A stretch of DNA of 64,000 bases from Blastococcus tunisiensis (GTDB lineage: Bacteria > Actinomycetota > Actinomycetes > Mycobacteriales > Geodermatophilaceae), in assembly GCF_900112815.1 (NCBI RefSeq), contig NZ_FOND01000005.1:240239-304238 (forward strand), given 5' to 3'. Positions 1-9,864 of the stretch are shown piece by piece. The position numbers and the translations under genes are program-made. Numbering within the stretch: the first letter of the stretch is position 1; every line of letters begins with the position of its first letter. Under the pieces are notes generated by a model, which had not been told where the DNA came from, did not search any database, and saw only the letters and a list, made by a program, of their open reading frames with translations.

Positions 1-1603
<1,603 letters not shown>

Positions 1604-1663
1604 GTAAAGGACCCTCCTGCCCCCGCCACCCGCAGCCTCGTGGCGGGACCCTGCAGGAGGGCC
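1604..1663 (+). repeat. Stop-proximal hairpin element, copy 1 (after glnB)
   Basis: Outer arms 1612-1620 (CCCTCCTGC) and 1653-1661 (GCAGGAGGG) pair perfectly. The stem continues as GG-A-CC against GGCC with one unpaired A at 1611. An inner stem, 1623-1629 (CCGCCAC) with 1640-1646 (GTGGCGG), surrounds the core. The element starts two bases after the glnB stop. It belongs to the dispersed family described in the findings and may act as a terminator or attenuator between glnB and glnD. Confidence 0.75.
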
Positions 1664-1744
1664 GGGTCGGCCGGGGTGGTGGGATCGTCCACCGCCCCGG
1701 CCGACGCTTCTTCCCCTGACAGTGCTGTGTGCGAGGAGGACGCC

Positions 1745-4135
1745 GTGCTCGACCTCGAGGCGCTGCCCGGCCTGGCCCGCGCCGACCGCGCGCGGGCCGT
1801 CGACACCTGGCTGGGCGGACTGCTGGCCGACGCGGTGGCGGGCACGCCGCCTCCGAAGCAGCGTCGCGGCGGGCCCCCACCGCGGACCGGGACCGAGGGC
1901 GTGGCGCTGGTGGCGGTCGGCAGCCTGGGCCGGCGGGAGCTGCCGCCGCAGGGCGACCTGGACCTGGTGCTGGTGCACGAGGGCCGGCCGGAGATCGCCG
2001 CGATCGCCGACGCCCTCTGGTACCCCGTCTGGGACACCGGCCTGCGCCTGGACCACTCGGTGCGGTCGGTGCCCGACGCCGTCTCGGTGGGCTCGACCGA
2101 CGTCAAGGCCGGGCTGGGTCTGCTCGACGCCCGGCTCGTCGCCGGCGACGCGGACCTCGCCGCGCGGCTGCGGACGGCGACCCTGGCCAGCTGGCGGCAG
2201 GCGGCGTCCCGGCTGCTGCCGCAGCTGCGTGACCTCCGCCGCGACCGCGCCCGCCTGGTGGGGGAGCTGGCCTTCCTGCTCGAGCCCGACCTCAAGGAGG
2301 CCTACGGCGGCCTCCGCGAGGGGCAGGTGCTCCGCGCCGTCGCCGCCGCCCAGCTCGGCGACGAGCCCGGAGCCGAGCTCGAGCAGGCCTACGCGTTCCT
2401 CCTCGACGTCCGCGACGAGCTGCGCCGGCGCACCGGGCGGCCGCACGACGTGCTCGTCCGGCAGGAGCAGCGCCCCGTCGCGGTCGCCCTCGGGCTGGCC
2501 GACGAGGACGCCCTGCTGCGCGAGGTGAGCCTGGCCGGGCGTCGGCTGGCGTTCGTGGCCGACGAGACCTGGCGGCGGGTCGAGGCCGCGCTGGTCCGCC
2601 GTCCCCGCGCCCGGTACCGGCGGGTGCGCCGGGAGCCGCTCGCCGAGGGCGTCGTCCGGCAGGGGGACGAGGTGGTGCTGGCACAGGGGGCCAAGCCGGC
2701 GCTCGACCCCGGCCTCCTGCTCCGCGCGGCCGCAGCGGCGGCCCGCGCCGACCTGCGGCTCTCGCCGTACACGCTCAAGGTGCTCGCCGTGCACAGCCCG
2801 CCGGTGCCCGAGCCCTGGCCCGCCGAGATCCGGTGGTCGTTCCTGCGTCTCCTGGCCAGCGGGCGGGCCGCCGTCGCCGTCCTGGAGCAGCTGGACCAGG
2901 AGGGCCTCCTCGCCCGGCTGATCCCCGAGTGGAACCGGATCCGCTCGCTCCCGCAGCGCCACCCGTGGCACCGCTTCACCGTGGACCGCCACCTGGTGGA
3001 GGCGGCCGCGGCCGCCGCCGAGCTGACCCGCGACGTCGATCGCCCCGACCTGCTGCTGGTGGCGGCCCTGCTGCACGACATCGGCAAGGGCTGGCCGGGG
3101 GACCACAGCGAGGTGGGCGAGCCGATCGCGGCGGAGATCGGCGCCCGCATGGGGTTCGCCGGACCCGACGTCGCCGTGCTGGCCACCCTGGTGCGACACC
3201 ACCTGCTCCTGCCGGCGACGGCCACGCGGCGGGACATCGACGACCCCGCGACCATCGACCGGGTGGCGGCGACCATCGGGCACGACCCCGCGGTGCTGCA
3301 GCTGCTGCACGCCCTCGCCCAGGCGGACGGCGCCGCGACCAGCGCCTCGGCCTGGTCGCCGTGGAAGGCGCACCTGGTGGCCGCCCTCGTCGCCCGGGTG
3401 CAGGCGAAGCTGGGCGGCCCCGCGTCGCCCGACCCGGAACCGGTGCTGCACCCGAGCGAGGCCCAGGTGATCGCCCGACCACTCGGCATCGCCGGCGCCG
3501 AGGGGGCGGTCACGGTCGGCATCGAGGACGTGGCCGACGGCCAGCAGGTGACCATCGGGGCGCCCGACCGGCCGGGTCTGCTCAGCACCTGTGCCGGCGT
3601 GCTCGCGCTCAACCAGCTCGACGTCCGGGCCGCCAAGCTGTCGGTCACGGACGGCTACGGCACCAGCGTCTTCGCCGTGCGCCCGCGCTTCGGGCGCGCC
3701 CCGGTGCCGGAGATCCTCGCCGATGCCGTCCGGGCCGCGCTCGAGGGGACGCTGCCGCTCGCCGACCGGCTGCGCCAGCGCGAGGCCGACTACCGGCAGG
3801 ACGGCGGCCGGACGGCGCCACCCCGCATCTCCTGGCACAACGGCGAGGTGAGCGGTGCGGCGACCGGGATCGTCGAGGTCCGTGCCACCGACCGGGCCGG
3901 GCTGCTCTACCGGCTCTCCGCGGCGATCGCCGGGGAGGGGCTGGACGTGACCTCGGCCCGCATCGAGACCCTCGGCGCCGACGCGGTCGACTGCTTCTAC
4001 GTGTGCAACCCCTCGGGGTCGCCGGTCGAGCCGGAGCAGCGCCGGCGGGTCGACGCCGCGCTCGTGTCGGCGACCGTCGGGTCGGAGGGTGCCGACGGGC
4101 TCCGCCCGGCCGACACGCCGGGCCGGTTCCGCTGA
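1745..4135 (+). CDS. glnD: PII nucleotidyltransferase / nucleotidylyl-removing enzyme GlnD
   Basis: This bifunctional cytoplasmic enzyme modifies and demodifies PII in response to glutamine. The 796 residues show the full domain order: a nucleotidyltransferase domain with GSLGRRE and an Asp pair GDLDLVL near residues 58-72, a helical region, an HD phosphohydrolase domain with HDIGKG near residue 443, and two ACT domains starting near residues 606 and 714. The GTG start at 1745 is preferred because GAGGAGG lies about 6 bases upstream. Upstream in-frame starts lie inside the hairpin element and lack a ribosome site. In actinobacteria the modification is reported to be adenylylation, so that is the likely chemistry here. 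Confidence 0.95.
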   Translation: MLDLEALPGLARADRARAVDTWLGGLLADAVAGTPPPKQRRGGPPPRTGTEGVALVAVGSLGRRELPPQGDLDLVLVHEGRPEIAAIADALWYPVWDTGLRLDHSVRSVPDAVSVGSTDVKAGLGLLDARLVAGDADLAARLRTATLASWRQAASRLLPQLRDLRRDRARLVGELAFLLEPDLKEAYGGLREGQVLRAVAAAQLGDEPGAELEQAYAFLLDVRDELRRRTGRPHDVLVRQEQRPVAVALGLADEDALLREVSLAGRRLAFVADETWRRVEAALVRRPRARYRRVRREPLAEGVVRQGDEVVLAQGAKPALDPGLLLRAAAAAARADLRLSPYTLKVLAVHSPPVPEPWPAEIRWSFLRLLASGRAAVAVLEQLDQEGLLARLIPEWNRIRSLPQRHPWHRFTVDRHLVEAAAAAAELTRDVDRPDLLLVAALLHDIGKGWPGDHSEVGEPIAAEIGARMGFAGPDVAVLATLVRHHLLLPATATRRDIDDPATIDRVAATIGHDPAVLQLLHALAQADGAATSASAWSPWKAHLVAALVARVQAKLGGPASPDPEPVLHPSEAQVIARPLGIAGAEGAVTVGIEDVADGQQVTIGAPDRPGLLSTCAGVLALNQLDVRAAKLSVTDGYGTSVFAVRPRFGRAPVPEILADAVRAALEGTLPLADRLRQREADYRQDGGRTAPPRISWHNGEVSGAATGIVEVRATDRAGLLYRLSAAIAGEGLDVTSARIETLGADAVDCFYVCNPSGSPVEPEQRRRVDAALVSATVGSEGADGLRPADTPGRFR

Positions 4136-4205
4136 GCTGTCAGCAGGGCGTGCGACGGTCGCGGCGACGGGGACGGACCGGTCCCCCTGTCGAGAGGAGC
4201 CTGTC

Positions 4206-4397
4206 GTGGACAGCCGGCTGTGGCCCTGCACCGCGTGCGGGGAGATCACCGAGTTCGTGCAGCCGCCGTGCGCCGACGGTCACACCGAGGCCGGCGGCGA
4301 GTGCCCGGAGTGGGCCTGCGTCGACTGCGGCTCGGCCGTGGTGATGGGTGAGTCGTCCCCGGCGGGCGACGTCGTGCGCACCCGCGTGGCGGCATAG
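4206..4397 (+). CDS. Small zinc-ribbon protein, function unknown
   Basis: This is a 63-residue protein with two CxxC knuckles (Cys8/Cys11 and Cys38/Cys41) and further cysteines at 22 and 33. That pattern suggests a structural zinc ribbon. The GTG start at 4206 is supported by GAGAGGAG about 8 bases upstream; a longer frame upstream would overlap glnD with no ribosome site. It has no membrane segment or signal peptide. It lies 70 bases after glnD and before ffh, and a copy of the dispersed hairpin element follows its stop. I do not recognise a named family. Confidence 0.7.
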   Translation: MDSRLWPCTACGEITEFVQPPCADGHTEAGGECPEWACVDCGSAVVMGESSPAGDVVRTRVAA

Positions 4398-4398
4398 G

Positions 4399-4458
4399 AA
4401 AAGGACCCCGTCCTCCCCACTCCTCGCAGGCTCGCGATGGGCCCCGGGACGGGGCCTT
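4399..4458 (+). repeat. Stop-proximal hairpin element, copy 2 (before ffh)
   Basis: Arms 4401-4413 (AAGGACCCCGTCC) and 4447-4458 (GGACGGGGCCTT) pair along their whole length apart from a single unpaired A at 4405, the same bulge as in copy 1. The loop carries the family core CTCGCAGGCTCGCG. It begins one base after the stop of the zinc-ribbon gene. A terminator role is plausible because ffh starts 60 bases later with its own ribosome site. Confidence 0.8.
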
Positions 4459-4517
4459 ACCCTGGGAGGCAATCGATGCGGGTGCCCCGCGCCCGTGACT
4501 TCTGCTGAGGACGTGCT

Positions 4518-6077
4518 GTGTTCGAGACCCTCTCCGACCGCCTGGACAAGGTCTTCACCGGCCTGCGTGGCAAGGGCCGGCTCACCGACGCCGACATCGA
4601 CGCCACCGCGCGCGAGATCCGCATCGCGCTGCTCGAGGCCGACGTCGCCCTGCCGGTGGTCCGGGCGTTCATCGCCTCGGTCAAGGAGCGCGCCCGCGGG
4701 GCGGAGGTCTCCGGTGCGCTGAACCCCGCTCAGCAGGTCATCAAGGTCGTCAACGAGGAGCTCGTCGGCATCCTCGGCGGCGAGACCCGGCGGCTGCGCT
4801 ACGCCAAGCAGGCGCCCACGGTGATCATGCTGGCCGGCCTGCAGGGCTCCGGCAAGACCACGCTGGCCGGCAAGCTCGGCCGCTGGCTCAAGGAGCAGGG
4901 CCACACGCCGCTGCTCGTGGCCTGCGACCTGCAGCGCCCCAACGCCGTCAACCAGCTCTCGATCGTCGCCGGTCAAGCAGGGGTGGACGTCTACGCCCCT
5001 GAGCCGGGCAACGGGGTCGGCGACCCGATCCGGGTCGCCGCGGACTCCGTCGAGCACGCCCGCCGCACCATGCACGACGTCGTCGTCGTCGACACGGCCG
5101 GGCGGCTGGGCATCGACGCCGAGCTGATGGCGCAGGCCGCCGGCATCCGCGACGCCGTGCAGCCGGACGAGACGCTGTTCGTCGTCGACGCGATGATCGG
5201 CCAGGACGCGGTGAACACCGCGACGGCCTTCCAGGAGGGGGTCGGCTTCAGCGGCGTCGTCCTCACCAAGCTCGACGGCGACGCGCGCGGTGGTGCCGCG
5301 CTGTCGGTGCGGTACGTGACCGGTCAGCCGATCATGTTCGCCTCCACCGGCGAGAAGCTCACCGACTTCGACGTCTTCCACCCCGAGCGGATGGCCTCGC
5401 GCATCCTCGGCATGGGTGACGTGCTCACCCTGATCGAGCAGGCCGAGAAGACCTTCGACGCCGACCAGGCCGAGCGCATGGCCGGCAAGCTGGCGTCCCG
5501 CGAGGGCTTCACCCTCGAGGACTTCCTCGAGCAGATGCTGGCCATCCGCAAGATGGGCCCGATCGCCAACCTGCTGGGCATGCTGCCCGGCGCCGGTGCG
5601 ATGAAGGAGCAGCTCAAGCAGGTCGACGACCGCGACCTCGACCGGACCGCGGCGATCATCCGCTCCATGACGCCCGAGGAGCGGGTCAACTCCAAGATCA
5701 TCAACGCCTCGCGCCGGGTGCGCATCGCCAACGGCTCCGGGGTGAGCGTCACCGACGTCAACCAGTTGCTGGAGCGCTTCGTCCAGGCCCAGAAGATGAT
5801 GGGCCAGATGGCCGGGAGCATGGGGCTGCCGGGCATGGGGCCGATGTCGAAGAAGCAGCGCGGGCGCCAGATGCAGGCCCAGTCGAAGAAGGGCAAGAAG
5901 GGCAAGGGGAAGGCCAAGGGCGGTGCCGCGCGCCGGCCCGCCGGCGCGCCCGGGCTCCCGCCGGGAGGCGGGTTCCCCGGCGGGATGCCCCAGCTGCCGC
6001 CCGGCATGGGGCAGGGGATGCCCGACCTGACCAAGCTGAACTTCGACCAGTTCAAGGACGACCGGCCCGGCCGATGA
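4518..6077 (+). CDS. ffh: Signal recognition particle GTPase Ffh (SRP54)
   Basis: This cytoplasmic GTPase binds 4.5S RNA and hydrophobic signal sequences and delivers ribosomes to FtsY at the membrane. The 519 residues contain the N domain, the G domain (GLQGSGKTT P-loop, DTAGRLG, TKLDG) and a Met-rich M domain. A long tail rich in Lys, Gly, Pro and Met follows (about residues 430-510), longer than in enterobacterial Ffh but common in actinobacteria. The start is GTG at 4518, with the mature-like N terminus MFETLSDRL. The stop overlaps the next gene by ATGA. Confidence 0.97.
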   Translation: MFETLSDRLDKVFTGLRGKGRLTDADIDATAREIRIALLEADVALPVVRAFIASVKERARGAEVSGALNPAQQVIKVVNEELVGILGGETRRLRYAKQAPTVIMLAGLQGSGKTTLAGKLGRWLKEQGHTPLLVACDLQRPNAVNQLSIVAGQAGVDVYAPEPGNGVGDPIRVAADSVEHARRTMHDVVVVDTAGRLGIDAELMAQAAGIRDAVQPDETLFVVDAMIGQDAVNTATAFQEGVGFSGVVLTKLDGDARGGAALSVRYVTGQPIMFASTGEKLTDFDVFHPERMASRILGMGDVLTLIEQAEKTFDADQAERMAGKLASREGFTLEDFLEQMLAIRKMGPIANLLGMLPGAGAMKEQLKQVDDRDLDRTAAIIRSMTPEERVNSKIINASRRVRIANGSGVSVTDVNQLLERFVQAQKMMGQMAGSMGLPGMGPMSKKQRGRQMQAQSKKGKKGKGKAKGGAARRPAGAPGLPPGGGFPGGMPQLPPGMGQGMPDLTKLNFDQFKDDRPGR

Positions 6078-7171
6078 CCTCGCCGTCCCCGGGTGGGGCA
6101 CTCCACCTCTCCGGCGTGCTGCTCCCCGACGGGGAGCAGCACGACGTCTGGGTGCGTGAGGGGCGGTTCACCTTCGAGCGGGTTGCCGGCGCGGAGACGG
6201 TCAGCACCGGCGGCTGGCTGCTGCCGGGCCTCGTGGACGCGCACTGCCACGTCGGGATCGGCGTCGGCGGGGACCACGTGACGGACCTGCAGGGGCTGCG
6301 GCAGCAGGCGCTCGACGAGCGGGCCGCCGGCGTGCTCGCCCTGCGCGACTGCGGGTCACCGGTCGACACCCGTGCCCTGGACGACGAGCCGGACCTGCCG
6401 CGGATCATCCGCGCGGGACGGCACATCGCGCGCCCTCGCCGGTACATCCCCCACCTCGGCATCGAGCTGGAGCCCGAGGACCTGGCCGCCGAGGTCCGGG
6501 TGCAGGCCGGCCGCGGCGACGGCTGGGTGAAGCTGGTGGGGGACTGGATCGACCGCTCCGTGGGCGACCTCGCGCCCGAGTGGCCGCGCGACGCGCTCGA
6601 GGCGGCGATCGCGGCCGCGCACGAGACCGGCGCCCGGGTCACCGCGCACACCTTCGGCACCGACGCGCTGCCCGACCTGATCGGTGCCGGCATCGACTGC
6701 ATCGAGCACGGGACCGGCCTCACCGAGGAGCTGATCGGGGAGATGGCGTCCCGCGGGACGGCCGTCGTCCCGACGCTGGTCAACGTCGAGAACTTCCCCG
6801 GCTTCGCCGAGGCGGGGGAGCGGAAGTTCCCCTCCTACGCCAGCACGATGCGGCGGCTGTACGCGAGCTCGGGCGCGGTCGTGCGGGCCGCCTTCGAGGC
6901 CGGCGTGCCGGTGTTCGCGGGCACCGACGCGGGCGGGAGCCTGGCGCACGGCCGCATCGCCGACGAGGTCCGGGCGCTGCACGAGGCGGGGCTGCCCGCG
7001 GAGGCCGCACTCGCCGCCGCCTCCTGGTCGGCCCGGCGGTGGCTCGGCCTGCCCTGCATCGAGGAGGGTGCGCCCGCCGACCTCGTGGTGTTCGACGCCG
7101 ACCCGCGCGCCGACCCGGACGTCCTCGCCCGCCCGGGCCTCACCCTGCTCCGCGGCCGCATCGTCGCCTAG
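6074..7171 (+). CDS. Metal-dependent amidohydrolase family protein
   Basis: This 365-residue amidohydrolase-superfamily enzyme is probably cytoplasmic. An N-terminal beta segment leads into DAHCHVG, whose HxH (His57, His59) binds metal. Further candidate ligands are a Lys in GWVKLVGDW, a His in VTAHTFG and the Asp of GTDAGGS near the C terminus. The last section shows the PADLVVFDADP strand typical of imidazolonepropionase-like hydrolases. The substrate cannot be told from sequence. It is coupled to ffh by an ATGA overlap. Its stop codon shares bases with the stop of the convergent histidine kinase gene at 7168-7171. Confidence 0.85.
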   Translation: MTSPSPGGALHLSGVLLPDGEQHDVWVREGRFTFERVAGAETVSTGGWLLPGLVDAHCHVGIGVGGDHVTDLQGLRQQALDERAAGVLALRDCGSPVDTRALDDEPDLPRIIRAGRHIARPRRYIPHLGIELEPEDLAAEVRVQAGRGDGWVKLVGDWIDRSVGDLAPEWPRDALEAAIAAAHETGARVTAHTFGTDALPDLIGAGIDCIEHGTGLTEELIGEMASRGTAVVPTLVNVENFPGFAEAGERKFPSYASTMRRLYASSGAVVRAAFEAGVPVFAGTDAGGSLAHGRIADEVRALHEAGLPAEAALAAASWSARRWLGLPCIEEGAPADLVVFDADPRADPDVLARPGLTLLRGRIVA

Positions 7172-8418
7172 GCCGGAGGCGGGCCGAGCTCCATCGTCAC
7201 GGCCGTCCCGGAGCCGGAGCTGGTGATCCGCAGCCCACCGCCGGAGCCCTCGGCGGTCCGGCGGACGATGTCCAGCCCGAGGCCGGTCGAGCCCGTGCCG
7301 CTGCGGCCGCGGTCGACGGCGTCCTCGGGCATCCCGGGGCCGGTGTCGGAGACCACCAGCCGCGCGCCGCCCGCCGTCGCCGCCCGGACGGTCACCGACA
7401 TGGACGTCCCCTCCGGCGTGTGCGCGAAGACGTTGCCGAGCAGGGCGTCCACGGCCGCGCGCAGGTCCGGTGCCGAGACGCGGACCGGCGCCGGGACCGC
7501 GGGGAGGTCGACCTCGAGCGGACGGCCCTCCTCCTCGGCGAGGACAGACCAGAAGTGCACCCGTTCGCCGACGACGGCGGTGGCGTCGCAGCCGGCGCCG
7601 ATCCCCTCGCGCACGCTGCGCCGTGCCTCGGAGATGACCTCGTCGATCCCCCGGCTCACCGCGTCGACGTCGCCCAGCAGGCGTTCGCGCTGCGGCTCCG
7701 GCAGGCCCTCGACGTCCAGCCGCAGGGCGGTCAGCGGGGTGCGCAGGCGGTGCGCGAGATCGGCCGCCCCCTCGCGCTCGGCGTCCAGGAGCTCGCCGAT
7801 CCGCTCGGCCAGCCGGTTGACCGCGGCGGCGACCCCCCGCACCTCCACCGGGCCGGACGGGACGGCGCGAGCGGCGAGATCGCCGCTGCCGAGCCGCCGG
7901 GCCGTCGTCGCCAGGTCGGTGACGGGCCGGGTCATCGTGCGGGCGAGCCGGTCCGCGACGACGAGCGCCAGCAGCAGGAGCACGGCGCCGAGCGCGGCCA
8001 GGACCACCCACGTGCGGGTCACGCCGGCACGCAGCGTGTCGGCGGGGACGAAGACCTCGACGAGCGCGGAGCCGTCGGCCCGCTGGACCGGCTGCAGCAG
8101 GAGGATGCCGTCCTCGGACTCGATCCGCTCGGCCCCCGAGGGCATCGGCACGTCCCGGTCCGCGGGATCGCCCAGCCATGCGCCGTCGGTCCAGCGCACG
8201 GCCGCCCGGAGCTCGTCGGCCATGCCGATGAGGTTGGCGGCGACCTGCTCCCGCTGGTCGAGCCCCACGGAGGGCGTCAGGAACTGCAACTGGGCCTGCG
8301 CCGCGTCGAGCGCCCGCGCCTCGGCGACCCGGGCCACGAGCGAGGCCGCCGGGAGCAGGAACGCCAGCAGGATGATCGACGTGGTCGCCGCAACCAGCTG
8401 CGTGATCTGCCGTCTCAC
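7168..8418 (-). CDS. Two-component sensor histidine kinase
   Basis: This 416-residue membrane kinase is probably the partner of the adjacent response regulator. It has a transmembrane helix at residues 9-31, an extracytoplasmic sensor of about 100 residues, a second helix at 137-156, HAMP, and a HisKA box with the phosphoacceptor His223 in LAHRLRTPL. The ATPase part shows Asn329 (N box), DTGPGMP at 358-364 (G1) and GSTGLGLDIV at 376-385 (G2). The GTG start overlaps the regulator stop by GTGA, so the pair is coupled. The signal sensed is unknown. The gene ends tail to tail with the amidohydrolase, with overlapping stops. Confidence 0.93.
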   Translation of the reverse strand: MRRQITQLVAATTSIILLAFLLPAASLVARVAEARALDAAQAQLQFLTPSVGLDQREQVAANLIGMADELRAAVRWTDGAWLGDPADRDVPMPSGAERIESEDGILLLQPVQRADGSALVEVFVPADTLRAGVTRTWVVLAALGAVLLLLALVVADRLARTMTRPVTDLATTARRLGSGDLAARAVPSGPVEVRGVAAAVNRLAERIGELLDAEREGAADLAHRLRTPLTALRLDVEGLPEPQRERLLGDVDAVSRGIDEVISEARRSVREGIGAGCDATAVVGERVHFWSVLAEEEGRPLEVDLPAVPAPVRVSAPDLRAAVDALLGNVFAHTPEGTSMSVTVRAATAGGARLVVSDTGPGMPEDAVDRGRSGTGSTGLGLDIVRRTAEGSGGGLRITSSGSGTAVTMELGPPPA

Positions 8419-9104
8419 GTCTCGGGCTCGGCCAGGCGCACGCCCACCCCGCGGACGGTCTGCAGCAGGCGCGGGGAGGCGGCGGACTCGCCGAGCTTCC
8501 GGCGCAGCCACGACAGGTGGACGTCGACGGTCTTGTCCGATCCGCCGTAGGGCAGCTGCCAGACCTCGGTGAGCAGCTCGCGCTTGGAGACCACGGTTCC
8601 GGCCCGGGCGGCGAGGTAGGCGAGCAGGTCGAACTCCTTCGGGGCGAGCTCCACCGTCGCGCCGGCGTGGGTGACCCGGCGGGTGCGGGGATCGACCGTC
8701 AGATCGGCGACGGTCACCGCCGCCGCGGCAGCGTCGGCCGTACCCGCGGCGCGGCGCAGGACGGCCCGGATGCGGGCCTCCAGCTGGCCGGCCGCGAACG
8801 GCTTCACCACGTAGTCGTCCGCGCCGGCGTCCAGCGCCTGCACGACGCTGCCGTCGTCGTCCCGGGCCGTGGCCACGATGACCGGTACCGAGGAGACCGC
8901 CCGCAGCATCCGCAGGAGCTCCCGGCCGTCCAGATCGGGCAGCCCCAGGTCGAGCACGACGAGGTCGGGACGCTCGTCCACCGCCTGCCGCAGCCCGGCC
9001 AGGGCGGTGGCCGCGGAGCTCACGGCGTGCCCCCGCTCGCGCAGGGCACGGATCAGCGAGGAGCGGATGCGTTCGTCGTCCTCGATCACCAGCAGCTGGG
9101 CCAC
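8415..9104 (-). CDS. OmpR/PhoB-family response regulator
   Basis: This 229-residue DNA-binding regulator has a complete receiver: acidic pair Asp9/Asp10, phosphoacceptor Asp52 in VVLDLGLP, and Lys101 in VKPF. A winged-helix output domain follows, with KEFDLLAYL and VDVHLSWLRRKL. I chose the GTG start at 9104 because the protein then begins just before the first receiver strand. No strong ribosome site is visible. It heads a regulator-kinase operon and is divergent from a secreted Asp-rich protein. Three 11-bp repeats in the shared control region are the likely binding site, which suggests control of itself and of the secreted protein. Confidence 0.94.
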   Translation of the reverse strand: MAQLLVIEDDERIRSSLIRALRERGHAVSSAATALAGLRQAVDERPDLVVLDLGLPDLDGRELLRMLRAVSSVPVIVATARDDDGSVVQALDAGADDYVVKPFAAGQLEARIRAVLRRAAGTADAAAAAVTVADLTVDPRTRRVTHAGATVELAPKEFDLLAYLAARAGTVVSKRELLTEVWQLPYGGSDKTVDVHLSWLRRKLGESAASPRLLQTVRGVGVRLAEPET

Positions 9105-9162
9105 GAGGCACGCTAACGCCGCGCGGGGCCGGTCCGGAGCGTCTCGACCCGATCGGGCGGTT

Positions 9163-9195
9163 GCCTTGACCTCACCTTGGGGTGGCCTTAACCCT
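9163..9195. promoter_or_regulatory. Predicted operator: three 11-bp direct repeats
   Basis: Three abutting 11-bp blocks begin at 9163 (GCCTTGACCTC), 9174 (ACCTTGGGGTG) and 9185 (GCCTTAACCCT). CCTT recurs exactly once per helical turn at 9164, 9175 and 9186. Tandem half-sites at 11-bp spacing are how OmpR/PhoB-family dimers bind. The block lies between the regulator start (9104) and the secreted-protein start (9217), so it could control both. Binding is inferred. Confidence 0.6.
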
Positions 9196-9216
9196 GCCCG
9201 CAGGAGGGTCTGCGTC

Positions 9217-9807
9217 ATGAAGCGAACCATTGCACTCGGAGCCGCGTGGACCGCGTCCGCGGCGGCAGCTGTCGGCCTGGGCTTCCTGGCCGTGTCCCTC
9301 GTCGACGCCTCGGCGTCCCCGGGGACCACCCCGGCGGCGGCGACCACGTCGCCGTCCACCGGTTCCCCGACCACCGCCCCGTCGAGCGGCTCGCCGGTGG
9401 GCCCCTCGGCGACCGGCCAGTACGTCAGCGCCGGCGGCACCGTGTTCGCCGACTGCGCGACCGGCTCGCCGGTCCTCGCCGGCGTCCCCTCCGCGGGGTG
9501 GTACGTCGACGACTCGAACGATCCCGGCGAGATGGAGTTCAAGAGCGGCGGCAGCGAGGTGGAGGTGCACGTGACCTGCGTCGACGGCGGTCCGGTCTTC
9601 GCCCTGGACGACTCGTCGTCGCGGTCCTCGGGCTCGGCCCCGGCACCGGCCACCTCGGGTCGCGACGACTCCGGGCGGGACGACTCCGGGCGGGACGACT
9701 CCGGGCGGGACGACTCCTCGGGCCGCGACGGCGGGCACGGATCCGACGACGGGCCGGGGGACGACTCCTCCGGCCGCGACGGTGGGGGGCACGGTTCGGA
9801 CGACTGA
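9217..9807 (+). CDS. Secreted or membrane-anchored Asp-rich repeat protein, unknown function
   Basis: This is a 196-residue protein with a basic N terminus (MKRT) and a hydrophobic segment at about residues 8-31 that could be a signal peptide or anchor. A Thr/Ser/Pro/Ala-rich linker runs to about residue 68. A small domain with two Cys (about residues 70-135) follows, then a highly acidic tail. The tail has four tandem RDDSG-type units at residues 149-168 (15-bp DNA repeats, 9661-9720) and further Asp/Gly/Ser. The ATG at 9217 has CAGGAGGG about 8 bases upstream. An extracytoplasmic cation-binding role is only a guess. It is divergent from a two-component system, which probably regulates it. 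Confidence 0.8.
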   Translation: MKRTIALGAAWTASAAAAVGLGFLAVSLVDASASPGTTPAAATTSPSTGSPTTAPSSGSPVGPSATGQYVSAGGTVFADCATGSPVLAGVPSAGWYVDDSNDPGEMEFKSGGSEVEVHVTCVDGGPVFALDDSSSRSSGSAPAPATSGRDDSGRDDSGRDDSGRDDSSGRDGGHGSDDGPGDDSSGRDGGGHGSDD

Positions 9808-9820
9808 CCGGCTCTCCCCG

Positions 9821-9848
9821 GCCCGGCGGGAGGAGCCCCTCGCCGGGC
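9821..9848 (+). terminator. Hairpin between the secreted protein gene and proS
   Basis: GCCCGGCG at 9821-9828 pairs perfectly with CGCCGGGC at 9841-9848 around a 12-base loop. It lies 13 bases after the stop of the secreted-protein gene and 16 bases before the proS start. There is no U-tract, as is common for actinobacterial terminators. Confidence 0.5.
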
Positions 9849-9864
9849 CTGGGAGACTTCCCCC

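Noticed and set aside
7168..9111. A single 647-codon minus-strand frame covering both regulator and kinase
   Set aside because: Only its C-terminal 416 codons encode the kinase. The N-terminal part is out of frame with the response regulator. The real pair is two genes overlapping by GTGA at 8415-8418.
9661..9720. Short regular repeats considered as a CRISPR-like array
   Set aside because: The 15-bp units are contiguous, in frame and encode RDDSG repeats. There are no spacers and no cas genes.
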